This document shows positions 45,144-53,372 of a stretch of DNA of 64,000 nt, in pieces (position 1 is the first letter of the stretch; every line of letters begins with the position of its first letter). Below the pieces are notes generated by a model that saw nothing but the letters and a program-made list of their open reading frames with translations, had not been told where the DNA came from and searched no databases. The stretch comes from G963664585 sp963664585 (GTDB lineage: Bacteria > Bacillota > Clostridia > Oscillospirales > Ruminococcaceae). Where the stretch lies: contig CAXXEO010000019.1 in assembly GCA_963664585.2 (NCBI GenBank), forward strand, positions 62,001 through 126,000. The letters run 5' to 3'. The position numbers were made by a program, and so were the translations under genes.

Positions 45144-45185
45144 TTCCCAGTGGAATTAAAATAAAATTATTTGGAGGCTACGAAA

Positions 45186-45404
45186 ATGATATTTGAAAAA
45201 GTAACAGCAATTTTGGCGGAGCATAAAGATCTTGAGCCATCCGCAATAAAACCTGAGACAACCTTTGCCGAACTGGGCTTTGACTCTCTTGATACTGTTG
45301 AACTTATTATGGCGTTTGAAGAAGAATTCAGCGTCAATCTTGAAATGAATGAAGGACTGAAAACGGTGGGAGATGTAGTCAAGCTCATCGAAGAAAGCAA
45401 GTAA
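45186..45404 (+). CDS. acpP: acyl carrier protein
   Basis: 72-residue acidic carrier of the growing acyl chain. The start is the ATG at 45186, nine bases after GGAGG; an upstream in-frame TTG overlaps that site. The phosphopantetheine attachment serine is S34 in GFDSLDTVEL. Placed between fabH and fabK in the operon, as in many clostridia. Confidence 0.96.
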   Translation: MIFEKVTAILAEHKDLEPSAIKPETTFAELGFDSLDTVELIMAFEEEFSVNLEMNEGLKTVGDVVKLIEESK

Positions 45405-45408
45405 TCCC

Positions 45409-46356
45409 ATGATTAAGACACAGCTCTGTGAGCTTTTGGGGATTGAGTACCCTATAATTCAGGGGGGAATGGCCTGGGTTGCCGATGCCTGCCTTGCCTC
45501 GGCAGTTTCCAACGGCGGGGGGCTGGGTTTGATTTCTGCTATGAATGCCGATGCCGAGTGGCTAAGGCAGGAAATCAGAAAGGCAAAGCGGATGACCGAT
45601 AAACCCTTTGGCGTCAATATTATGCTCATGAGTCCTTTTGCGGATGAGGTAGCCCGAGTTGTAGTCGAAGAGAAGATCAGCGTGGTTACAACAGGGGCTG
45701 GGAATCCACTAAAATACATGAAGGAATGGCTAGCGGCGTCCATCAAGGTTTTGCCCGTCGTACCTTCAACAGGTATTGCCAAGCTAATGGAGAGGGCAGG
45801 GGCCACTGCTGTAATTGCCGAGGGTGGTGAGTCGGGTGGACATGTAGGTGATTTGACCACCATGGTGCTCGTTCCCCAGGTATGCGATGCCATTGGGATA
45901 CCGGTTGTAGCAGCAGGGGGTATTGCCGATGGAAGAGCGATAGCCGCTGCATTGATGCTGGGGGCGGTCGGTGTACAGGTGGGAACCAGGTTTTTGGTGG
46001 CGAACGAGTGTACCGTTCATCAAAACTACAAAGATAAAATTATTAAAGCAAAAGATATTGATACAATTACGACGGGAAAGCGGCTGGGACACCCCGTCCG
46101 CTGCTTGAAAAACAGTTTTTCCAGATCCTTTTTTGCCATGGAATACGACAGTACGATCAGCAATGAGGAATTGGAAAAAGTCGGATCTGGAGCGTTGCGC
46201 ATTGCTGCCCGCGATGGGGATGAAAAAAAAGGCTGTTTTATGGCAGGCCAGGCCGCGGCACTGGTGAAAGAAGAGCAACCTGCTGCAGAGATCATCAGTG
46301 AGATGTTCTCTCAGGCGCAACAGATTTTAGGTGGTGTAAAACAATGGGTAAGATAG
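45409..46356 (+). CDS. fabK: enoyl-ACP reductase II
   Basis: FMN-dependent, NAD(P)H-using reductase that completes each elongation cycle; replaces FabI in many Firmicutes. 315 residues. TIM-barrel motifs: the start YPIIQGGMAWVADA, the flavin loop VIAEGGESGGHVGD, and the phosphate-binding pair VVAAGGIADGRAIAAAL with GAVGVQVGTRFL. It starts five bases after the acpP stop and overlaps fabD by 13 bases. Confidence 0.95.
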   Translation: MIKTQLCELLGIEYPIIQGGMAWVADACLASAVSNGGGLGLISAMNADAEWLRQEIRKAKRMTDKPFGVNIMLMSPFADEVARVVVEEKISVVTTGAGNPLKYMKEWLAASIKVLPVVPSTGIAKLMERAGATAVIAEGGESGGHVGDLTTMVLVPQVCDAIGIPVVAAGGIADGRAIAAALMLGAVGVQVGTRFLVANECTVHQNYKDKIIKAKDIDTITTGKRLGHPVRCLKNSFSRSFFAMEYDSTISNEELEKVGSGALRIAARDGDEKKGCFMAGQAAALVKEEQPAAEIISEMFSQAQQILGGVKQWVR

Positions 46357-47270
46357 CGTTTGTTTTTTCGGGGCAGGGTGCACAGTACAGCGGCATGGGG
46401 CAAGAGATTTGTGAGGTATCCGAGGCTGCGGGTGCTGTCTTCACGATGGCTGATAGCATGAGGCCGGGTACATCCACGCAATGCTTTGAGAGCTCTAAAG
46501 AGGAGCTTTCAGTCACAATTAATACCCAGCCCTGTGTTTTCACCGTGGATCTGGCCTGTGCCGCCGCGCTTCGTGAGGCGGGCATCAAGCCGGATGGGGC
46601 GGCCGGGTTTTCTCTTGGGGAACTGGCGGCGCTCAGCTTTTGCGGTATGCTGACTGAAAAGGAAGCCTTTTCAGTTGTTTGTAAAAGGGCCGAGTTGATG
46701 GAAGAATGCGGCGTCAAGAACAAGGGATCTATGGCGGCAGTTTTAAGGCTTGAAAATGGACTGGTTGAGAAGCTTTGCCGTCAGGCGGGTGTCTATCCTG
46801 TCAACTATAACTGCGAGGGGCAGCTTGTCGCTGCTGGGGCCGAGAATGATATTATCAATCTGATTTTACTTGCGGGGAAAAACGGAGGTAAGGCATTAAA
46901 ACTTCCGGTGAGCGGCGCTTTCCATTCACCTCATATGGAAGAAGCTGTCGCGGGCCTTCAGAATGCGCTTACAGATTTTCGCATAAAAAAGCCTGCGATA
47001 CCTCTGTATGCCAATGTGACAGCGGAACCATACGGGGATAACCCGACGGAGCTTTTGACCAAACAGGTTGTCAGCCCGGTACAGTGGCAAAAAACGATTG
47101 AAAACATGGTGCGTGACGGGTTTGATACCTTCGTGGAAGTAGGCCCAGGGAAGACGCTCACTACTTTGATTAAAAAAATTTCTCCTGAGTCCACAGCTTA
47201 TAACGTTGAAAACAAGGACAGCTTAAAGGCCACAATTGACGCTTTGTCAGGAGGCTGTCAGTTATGCTAA
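46344..47270 (+). CDS. fabD: malonyl-CoA:ACP transacylase
   Basis: Loads malonyl groups onto ACP. 308 residues. The active-site Ser is S90 in GFSLGELAAL, with the oxyanion/GQGAQ motif near residue 10 (FSGQGAQYSGMG) and the catalytic His in SGAFHSPHM. It overlaps the 3' end of fabK by 13 bases and fabG by seven, showing tight translational coupling. Confidence 0.95.
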   Translation: MGKIAFVFSGQGAQYSGMGQEICEVSEAAGAVFTMADSMRPGTSTQCFESSKEELSVTINTQPCVFTVDLACAAALREAGIKPDGAAGFSLGELAALSFCGMLTEKEAFSVVCKRAELMEECGVKNKGSMAAVLRLENGLVEKLCRQAGVYPVNYNCEGQLVAAGAENDIINLILLAGKNGGKALKLPVSGAFHSPHMEEAVAGLQNALTDFRIKKPAIPLYANVTAEPYGDNPTELLTKQVVSPVQWQKTIENMVRDGFDTFVEVGPGKTLTTLIKKISPESTAYNVENKDSLKATIDALSGGCQLC

Positions 47271-48004
47271 ACGGTAAAGTCGCGGTTGTTACAGGAGCTT
47301 CCAGAGGCATTGGCAGGGCTATCGCTCTCGGAATGGCCAAGGAAGGTGCCAATATAGCAGTGATTTACGCAGGAAGGCAACAAGCGGCCGAGGAGGTTTG
47401 CTGCATGGCCCGGGATATGGGCGCCCACGCTGAATGTTATCAGTGTGATGTTTCGAATGCAGAGCAGTCTAAGGAAACGATTAAACAAATCATCGCCACC
47501 TTTGGCGGTGTTGATATTTTGGTCAATAATGCAGGAATCACCATCGATAAGTTGGTGGTGCAGATGACTGAGGAAGACTTCGACAGAGTCGTTGACATCA
47601 ATTTAAAGGGAGCCTTTTTGATGTCGAAGCATCTCTACAGCCATATGGCAAAAAAACGCGCAGGACGAATCATCAACATTACATCTGTATCAGGAATTTC
47701 AGGTAATGCGGGTCAGGCAAACTACTCGTCGGCAAAAGCGGGCATGATCGGGCTAACAAAATCCATGGCCAAAGAGCTTGCTGCGCGCAATGTTACCTGC
47801 AATGCCATTGCACCGGGGTTTATTGATACGGATATGACAGACGCCCTGTCCCAGCCGGTCAAGGAACAGATTATTAACACGATCCCGATGAAAAAAATGG
47901 GCAAGCCCGAGGATGTAGCCCACCTTGCTGTGTTCTTGGCGTCCGACCTGTCTGCGTATATTACCGGCGAAGTTATAAAAATTGATGGCGGCCTTTGTAT
48001 TTAA
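47264..48004 (+). CDS. fabG: 3-oxoacyl-ACP reductase
   Basis: NADPH-dependent short-chain dehydrogenase of 246 residues that reduces beta-ketoacyl-ACP. Cofactor motif TGASRGIGRAI at residue about 10, NNAG in VNNAGITID, catalytic Ser in ITSVSGISG, Tyr and Lys in YSSAKAGM. The C-terminus ITGEVIKIDGGL is typical. It overlaps fabD by seven bases. Confidence 0.96.
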   Translation: MLNGKVAVVTGASRGIGRAIALGMAKEGANIAVIYAGRQQAAEEVCCMARDMGAHAECYQCDVSNAEQSKETIKQIIATFGGVDILVNNAGITIDKLVVQMTEEDFDRVVDINLKGAFLMSKHLYSHMAKKRAGRIINITSVSGISGNAGQANYSSAKAGMIGLTKSMAKELAARNVTCNAIAPGFIDTDMTDALSQPVKEQIINTIPMKKMGKPEDVAHLAVFLASDLSAYITGEVIKIDGGLCI

Positions 48005-48218
48005 ATGATAACAATTGGGCAAATAAAGAGGAAAACTTCAACTTACTCTGCACCACCGAACGCGAGGCAAAAAGAAAAGTGACTATATCCCCATCGGACG
48101 CTTCTTACAGAACTACCGATGGATGACCTAAAAGCTCTTATCATTTCTTTCTTTGCGTAATAAGAGTTTGTATTTTCTATCATTTATGCCGGCGCAAAGC
48201 GGCAGAACGGAGCTAATC

Positions 48219-49313
48219 ATGGCAGATTGGGGCACAGGCTTTCACATCGGAGATCTCTCTGTCGAGGCGCCTATCATCCAGGGAGGGATGGGAATCGGGA
48301 TTTCATTAAGCTCTCTGGCATCGGCTGTAGCCAATGAGGGCGGAGTCGGGGTCTTATCGGCAGCGGGTATTGGCATGTTCTCACCTGAGGGTATTAAAAA
48401 TAGCCTGGAGTCTAATATTGATATGCTGAAGGCAGAGATCATAAAGGCCCGGTCTTTGACGAAGGGTGTTCTAGGGGTGAATATTATGGTCGCCCTTTCC
48501 ACTTTCGGCGAGATGGTCAGGACCTCGATGGACATGGGTATTGATGTTATTTTTGCTGGGGCTGGGCTTCCGCTCAATTTACCCGGCTTTCGCAAAGAAG
48601 GATGCAAAACGAAGCTAGTGCCCATCGTCTCCTCTGCAAAGGCGGTTAACATTATTTCAAAATGGTGGCGTGAAAAATACCAGTATGTGCCTGACGCTTT
48701 CGTGGTAGAAGGACCAATGGCTGGCGGACATCTTGGGTTTAAGCCCGAACAGCTTGATGACCCTAATTTTGCGCTTGAAAAACTAGTCAGTGATGTTTTG
48801 ACGGAAGTAAAAAACCTTGAGGCTGAAACAAATAAAAAAATACCAGTCATTGCGGCAGGGGGCATTTACACTGGTGAGGACATTTACCGCTTTTTAGAGA
48901 TGGGAGTCAGTGCTGTGCAGATGTCCACTCGCTTTGTTGCGACAGAGGAATGCGATGCGGATCCTGCGTTTAAAGAAGCCTATATAAATTGCCGAAAAGA
49001 GGACATAAAAATTATCAAAAGTCCTGTCGGCATGCCGGGGAGAGCCATTGGTAACACTTTTATCACCCAAGTGGAAAATGGAGAGAGAACACCATATCAA
49101 TGCGCGTTTCACTGCATAACAACCTGCAAGCCTGAAAGCAGTCCCTATTGCATCGGCCTTGCACTGATCAATGCGTGCAAAGGAAGGCTCAAGAATGGGT
49201 TTGCCTTTATTGGAGCTAACGGATACAGGGTAAAGGAAATTACAACGGTCAAAAAGCTGATGGATGAACTGCACGAGGAATATACGGTTTTAGCGGCTGC
49301 CAAAGCGATATGA
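48219..49313 (+). CDS. second FabK-like / nitronate monooxygenase-family flavoprotein
   Basis: 364-residue TIM-barrel flavoprotein of the NPD/FabK superfamily. The start is the ATG at 48219, six bases after ACGGAG; a longer frame from 48153 is rejected. Motifs: VEAPIIQGGMGIGISL at the N-terminus, VVEGPMAGGHLGF at the flavin, IPVIAAGGIYTGEDIYRFL and VQMSTRFVATEE. The C-terminus has a Cys-rich segment (CAFHCITTCKPESSPYC) not present in the first FabK. In other clostridia such a copy is found beside fab genes and may be a second enoyl reductase or a nitronate oxidase. It follows fabG after a 214-base gap that shows no feature. Confidence 0.88.
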   Translation: MADWGTGFHIGDLSVEAPIIQGGMGIGISLSSLASAVANEGGVGVLSAAGIGMFSPEGIKNSLESNIDMLKAEIIKARSLTKGVLGVNIMVALSTFGEMVRTSMDMGIDVIFAGAGLPLNLPGFRKEGCKTKLVPIVSSAKAVNIISKWWREKYQYVPDAFVVEGPMAGGHLGFKPEQLDDPNFALEKLVSDVLTEVKNLEAETNKKIPVIAAGGIYTGEDIYRFLEMGVSAVQMSTRFVATEECDADPAFKEAYINCRKEDIKIIKSPVGMPGRAIGNTFITQVENGERTPYQCAFHCITTCKPESSPYCIGLALINACKGRLKNGFAFIGANGYRVKEITTVKKLMDELHEEYTVLAAAKAI

Positions 49314-49421
49314 TACGGTTTATTTTGGATAGAGCATTTTAGATTTTGCTCGCCGAAGGCGGGGGAAGTGAAGACACTATTTTTAAGCAGAAATCAGTAT
49401 GAACCGGAAATGGAGAAATTT

Positions 49422-50645
49422 ATGAGAAGAGTAGCGATCACGGGTCTGGGGGTCGTTTCTCCCGTGGGAAATTGTCTTGATAGCTTTTGGGACAGTATGA
49501 CATCCGGAAAATGCGGCATCGGAGCTATTACCAAGTTTGACACAACCGACTATAAGGTCAAAATTGCGGCAGAAGTAAAAGATTTTGATATTTCTTTATA
49601 TATGGATAAAAGCGAAGCCAGAAAATCGGATCCTTTCACCCAGTTCGCTATTGCGGCGGCCTCGCAGGCCATGAACGACAGCAATCTGACTGAAATCGAC
49701 CCCGAAAGGTTTGGGGTGTATGTGGGATCGGGTATCGGTGGCATCCAAAGCCTTTGCAACGAAACAAAAAAGCTTTTGGATAACGGACCTGCGAGGACAT
49801 CCCCCTTTCTCACCACCATGATGATCAGCAACATTGCGGCAGGCAGCATCGCCATCAAGTTTAATGCCCAGGGACCATGTCAGGCTATTGTTACCGCATG
49901 CGCGACCGGGTCCCATGCCATTGGCGAAGCATTTCGGGCGATAAAGTTTGGCTTTGCGGACGCTATTCTAGCAGGCGGCTCTGAGGCCTCTATTACACCG
50001 ATTGCCATTGCCGGATTTACAAACTGCATGGCTCTTTCTCAGAAAAACGATCCAATGAGAAGCAGCATCCCCTTTGACAAAGAACGCGACGGTTTTGTCA
50101 TGGGTGAGGGTGCCGGGATACTGATGCTGGAGGAATATGAGCACGCGGTAAAAAGAGGCGCAAAAATATATGCCGAAATTTCGGGCTATGGCAACACATG
50201 CGATGCCTATCACATTACGGCACCCCATCCAGAAGGTGTTTCAGCTTCTCGCGCTGTAACACTTGCCATGGCGGAGGCAGATATTATCGGCGGCAAGGGC
50301 TTATATATCAATGCCCACGGAACAAGCACCCCACTGAATGATAAAACAGAGACCCTTGTCATTAAAAAGGCGCTCGGAGAAGGCGCGAAGGATGTGCTGG
50401 TCAGTTCAACAAAGTCAATGACCGGCCACATGCTTGGCGCGGCTGGCGCGGTGGAGGCTATTGCCTGCGTGATGGCGCTGTATACGGGACAGGTGCCGCC
50501 TACCATCGGGTATAAAACCCCGGATCCCGAATGTGATCTTAATTATGTGCCCAATATATCTGTAAAAGCCGATCCCCTCGCGGCCCTGTCCATTTCACTT
50601 GGTTTTGGCGGTCATAATGCCTGCATTGCATTTAAAAGGGTATAA
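49422..50645 (+). CDS. fabF: beta-ketoacyl-ACP synthase II
   Basis: Chain-elongating condensing enzyme, 407 residues. The start is the ATG at 49422 with GGAGAA just upstream; an in-frame GTG at 49368 would add 18 residues without a ribosome site. Catalytic Cys in VTACATGSHAIGE, the first His in NAHGTSTPLND and the second in SMTGHMLGAAGA. The gap before it contains a fragment CGCCGAAGGCGGGGGAAG (about 49351-49368) that matches the centre of the repeat families, a probable repeat relic. Confidence 0.95.
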   Translation: MRRVAITGLGVVSPVGNCLDSFWDSMTSGKCGIGAITKFDTTDYKVKIAAEVKDFDISLYMDKSEARKSDPFTQFAIAAASQAMNDSNLTEIDPERFGVYVGSGIGGIQSLCNETKKLLDNGPARTSPFLTTMMISNIAAGSIAIKFNAQGPCQAIVTACATGSHAIGEAFRAIKFGFADAILAGGSEASITPIAIAGFTNCMALSQKNDPMRSSIPFDKERDGFVMGEGAGILMLEEYEHAVKRGAKIYAEISGYGNTCDAYHITAPHPEGVSASRAVTLAMAEADIIGGKGLYINAHGTSTPLNDKTETLVIKKALGEGAKDVLVSSTKSMTGHMLGAAGAVEAIACVMALYTGQVPPTIGYKTPDPECDLNYVPNISVKADPLAALSISLGFGGHNACIAFKRV

Positions 50646-50717
50646 GTACTGAAAAGCTGTCTTGTGCGATGGTACTTTTATTACCTTACATTGGCAAATA
50701 AGGGTTGAGGTGAATTT

Positions 50718-51137
50718 ATGAACAAAGAGGAAATTAAAGCGTTCCTTCCCCATAGAGAGCCGATGCTCTTAATCGATGAGGCTTTTGTAGGGGAAGACGG
50801 AAAAGCCTATGGTAAATATACAGTTAAGGGCGACGAGTGGTTTTTACAGGGACACTTTCCGGGAAATCCTGTGGTGCCCGGGGTCATTCAGTGTGAAATG
50901 TTGGCCCAGACATGCTGCGTGCTTATGTCAGATCAGTTGAAAGGTAATACTCCGCTTTTCACAGGTATCGATGGGGTAAGATTTAAGAGCATGGTTGTTC
51001 CGGGTGATACCTTGGAATTAGTGTGCTGGATTGATAAAATGAAGGGATCGTTTTATTTCGCAGAGGGAAACGGATATGTAAAAGGAAAGCTTTGTGTGAA
51101 TGGAAAATTTTCCTTTGCCCTTATGAAGAGCACTTAA
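50718..51137 (+). CDS. fabZ: 3-hydroxyacyl-ACP dehydratase
   Basis: 139-residue hot-dog fold dehydratase, last gene of the operon. The catalytic His and Glu are in GHFPGNPVVPGVIQCEMLAQ, and the N-terminus FLPHREPMLLIDE is the FabZ pattern. The ATG is at 50718, with GGTTGAGGTG upstream as ribosome site. Acetyl-CoA carboxylase genes, which follow fabZ in many clostridia, are absent here; instead a palindromic repeat starts five bases after the stop. Confidence 0.95.
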   Translation: MNKEEIKAFLPHREPMLLIDEAFVGEDGKAYGKYTVKGDEWFLQGHFPGNPVVPGVIQCEMLAQTCCVLMSDQLKGNTPLFTGIDGVRFKSMVVPGDTLELVCWIDKMKGSFYFAEGNGYVKGKLCVNGKFSFALMKST

Positions 51138-51141
51138 AAAG

Positions 51142-51248
51142 TATAGTTGATTAAATTGAAAACAAGCTTGTGATTTCTTCCCCCACCGAAGGCTGGGGGA
51201 AGAAAATGACGTTTTATATATAGCCAGTTTTTAAGTTTATTGGCTATA
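51142..51248. repeat. palindromic repeat family 1, copy J
   Basis: Full-length, TATAGTTGATTAAATTGAAA ... TTTTTAAGTTTATTGGCTATA; centre CCCCCACCGAAGGCTGGGGG. It begins right after fabZ. Confidence 0.92.
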
Positions 51249-51306
51249 TTCTTAAAACCAGGTTGAGAAGATGTCAATATTTACGGTTTGCGTTTTGTTT
51301 CTTTGA

Positions 51307-51335
51307 GGGAGTAAGCTTTGAAGGCTTACTCCCTT
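51307..51335 (+). terminator. terminator of the fatty acid operon
   Basis: GGGAGTAAGC-tttgaa-GGCTTACTCCC followed by TTTT. The remaining stretch to 51631 is AT-rich without a recognised feature. Confidence 0.85.
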
Positions 51336-51631
51336 TTGGCTATATTTTTGTACTATTCTAAACAATAATCACATTAATCATATCCTTTCCTCGCGTCACA
51401 GAGAAAAAACAATACAAAAAACCATATTGGCGCCATTAGTTATATTATGAGTTTATTTGATATATATTTTAAATGTGAACCGAGTTATAAAAGAATTCTT
51501 TTTCATTATGAAGAGAAGTATGATGCACTGGCAAAACGGTTGCGGACAGAGCGGCAAACAATACGAGTTCTGATGAAGTGTTGTTATTGTGTTCTGTTTA
51601 TTACATAATAAAATCGGGGAGAGTGTTTGTA

Positions 51632-52433
51632 ATGACTGATCAAAAGAGATTGGCGAGGCTTAAAATTCTAAACACCGCTACTTTTTTAATGATGCTAGCT
51701 GTAAATGCCTTAGCCAATAGTCTTCCATTAAATGGCCTAAGTACAGGGGCCGTAGCCAATTTTTATCCAAACCTTTTTACACCGACAGCGATAACCTTTT
51801 CCATATGGGGTCTTATATATCTGCTTTTATCTGCTTTTATCTGGTTTTGTCCTTTATCAGTTTGGCATATTTGGTGATAAAATAGGTGCAGACAGGGTGG
51901 TAAACGAGATCGGGCTTTATTTTGCGATTTCATCGGTTGCCAATGCGGCTTGGATATTCTCATGGCATTATCGTAAGATCGTCCTCACTTTGATATGGAT
52001 GCTGGTTATTTTTATTTGCTTGGTGGCTATTGTTTTAAAGCTCGGAAAGCTCAAGCTGTCACGCAAGTCGAAATTATTTGCCAAGCTGCCTTTCAGTGTG
52101 TATTTTGGATGGATTACTGTGGCAACTATCGCAAACGTAACCGTTGCGTTAGTCAGTATGAATTGGAATGGCTGGGGCATATCCGAACCGGTGTGGATGG
52201 TCATCATCACCCTCGTCGGGCTTGTGATAGGAGTTGCTTCTGTCTTATATAATCAGGATGCTGCTTATGGACTTGTGCTTATTTGGGCGTATGCGGGCAT
52301 ATTGCTAAAACATCTATCTCCCAACGGTTTTGATAGCCAATACCCTGGAGTAATTATCGCTGTGTCGTTAAGTATAATAATACTCTTTGTGGTTGTTTTT
52401 TATACAGTCGTTCGGCACAGGAGCCCTTTATAA
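51632..52433 (+). pseudogene. TspO-like membrane protein gene broken by a 10-bp tandem duplication
   Basis: The first frame from ATG 51632 (GGGGAGAG upstream) runs LANSLPLNGLSTGAVANF ... PTAITFSIWGLIYLLLSAF and stops at 51877; the rest continues in another frame from about 51841 to 52433 (DKIGADRVVNEIGLYFAISS ... WGISEPVWMVIITLVG). At 51821-51840 the unit CTGCTTTTAT is present twice. Removing one unit joins the frames exactly and reads YLLLSGFVLYQFGIFGDKIG. The protein would have about 263 residues and six or so helices, resembling the tryptophan-rich TspO/MBR-like group of clostridia. As written it is off, but loss of one unit would switch it on, so phase variation is possible. Confidence 0.8.
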
Positions 52434-52543
52434 GGGAGAGAATATACGAGAACTTTTAGCTTGTGTAATTTGAAAGGGTATTGGCGAGTCTTATCACTAC
52501 TTACAAATACTTGTTTTGCAGTGTATGTCGGCTTAAAATAGAC

Positions 52544-52574
52544 AGGCGTGGAGATAATCATTCACGCCTTTTTT
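52544..52574 (+). terminator. terminator after the TspO-like gene
   Basis: AGGCGTG ... CACGCCT with a 12-base loop, then TTTTTT. Confidence 0.8.
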
Positions 52575-52620
52575 GTTAATAGTGGATACCATGAGCATAG
52601 CCCTTTAGTATTTACCATAC

Positions 52621-52655
52621 AAAAAAACCAGTGCATATCCAAAGATATACACTGG
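52621..52655 (-). terminator. terminator of the Trk operon (minus strand)
   Basis: On the minus strand CCAGTG-t-ATATC-tttg-GATAT-g-CACTGG followed by TTTTTTT. Confidence 0.75.
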
Positions 52656-52731
52656 CAAACAGGGAGAAGAGGCTTGTATTACATGATAAATATAATGCGC
52701 CGAAAGATAAAGATAATGACAGTAAATCAGA

Positions 52732-52814
52732 TATAGTTGATTAACTTGAAAACAAGCTTGTGATTTCTTCCCCCGCCGAAGGCGGGGGAAGAAAATGACG
52801 TTTTATATATAGCC
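52732..52814. repeat. palindromic repeat family 1, copy K (right end lost)
   Basis: TATAGTTGATTAACTTGAAA ... CCCCCGCCGAAGGCGGGGG ... GACGTTTTATATATAGCCA, then unrelated sequence; the AGTTTTTAAGTTAATTGGCTATA end is missing. Confidence 0.88.
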
Positions 52815-52868
52815 ATAAACATCCTTTTGGCTAGAAGAAAGGTCACTTTTAATCAAAAATCAGAATTC

Positions 52869-53372
52869 TTATTCTTGCGCAGGCTTTTTCATCAATTTAA
52901 AGTATAAAACGGCCAATAGAGATGTGACAAACAGGGATGCTGCAGCGAAAACCACTTTACTGGCTGAAAGTTCTTCTTTACTAACATGACCCTTGTTCAT
53001 GATTTCCAAATTACTGCAATGGATATCCACGTCTCCTCCATGCTCGGTGCAGGCTCTAGAGAAGGTACCCGTGATAATAACGGTATCCCCGATATTTCTA
53101 TAGTCACCAAAGTATGTAATTTTTTTGGCATCCTCAATCTTCATCCATATTCCGATTGCATTGCTGCCATCATGAATATTGACCCAGGCATATTTCCCTC
53201 TTTCGAGGACCTCGCCAATGGCTTCACCGGTTACGATTACTGTTTTACCATCCAAAACCATAGCATTCTCGACCAGGTCATTGATTTTGGTCGTATCTGC
53301 TGCGTTAACAGGTAAGGTGAAACAAATGGCAACAAAAAGCATTATGATGAATGCTTTACAGCGTTTAAACAT
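52869..53372 (-). CDS. OB-fold domain membrane-anchored protein
   Basis: 167-residue exported protein, last in the Trk operon. N-terminal signal sequence (AFIIMLFVAICFTLPVNAA), an OB-fold region at about residues 38-130 (LDGKTVIVTGEAIGEVLERG, YAWVNIHDGSNAIGIWM, IGDTVIITGTFSRAC) of the type found in periplasmic/extracytoplasmic BOF or CcmE-like proteins, and a C-terminal transmembrane helix (VVFAAASLFVTSLLAVLYF) with a short positive tail. Its start lies inside the end of trkH (31-base overlap), so translation is coupled. A role beside a potassium transporter is not known to me. Confidence 0.78.
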   Translation of the reverse strand: MFKRCKAFIIMLFVAICFTLPVNAADTTKINDLVENAMVLDGKTVIVTGEAIGEVLERGKYAWVNIHDGSNAIGIWMKIEDAKKITYFGDYRNIGDTVIITGTFSRACTEHGGDVDIHCSNLEIMNKGHVSKEELSASKVVFAAASLFVTSLLAVLYFKLMKKPAQE

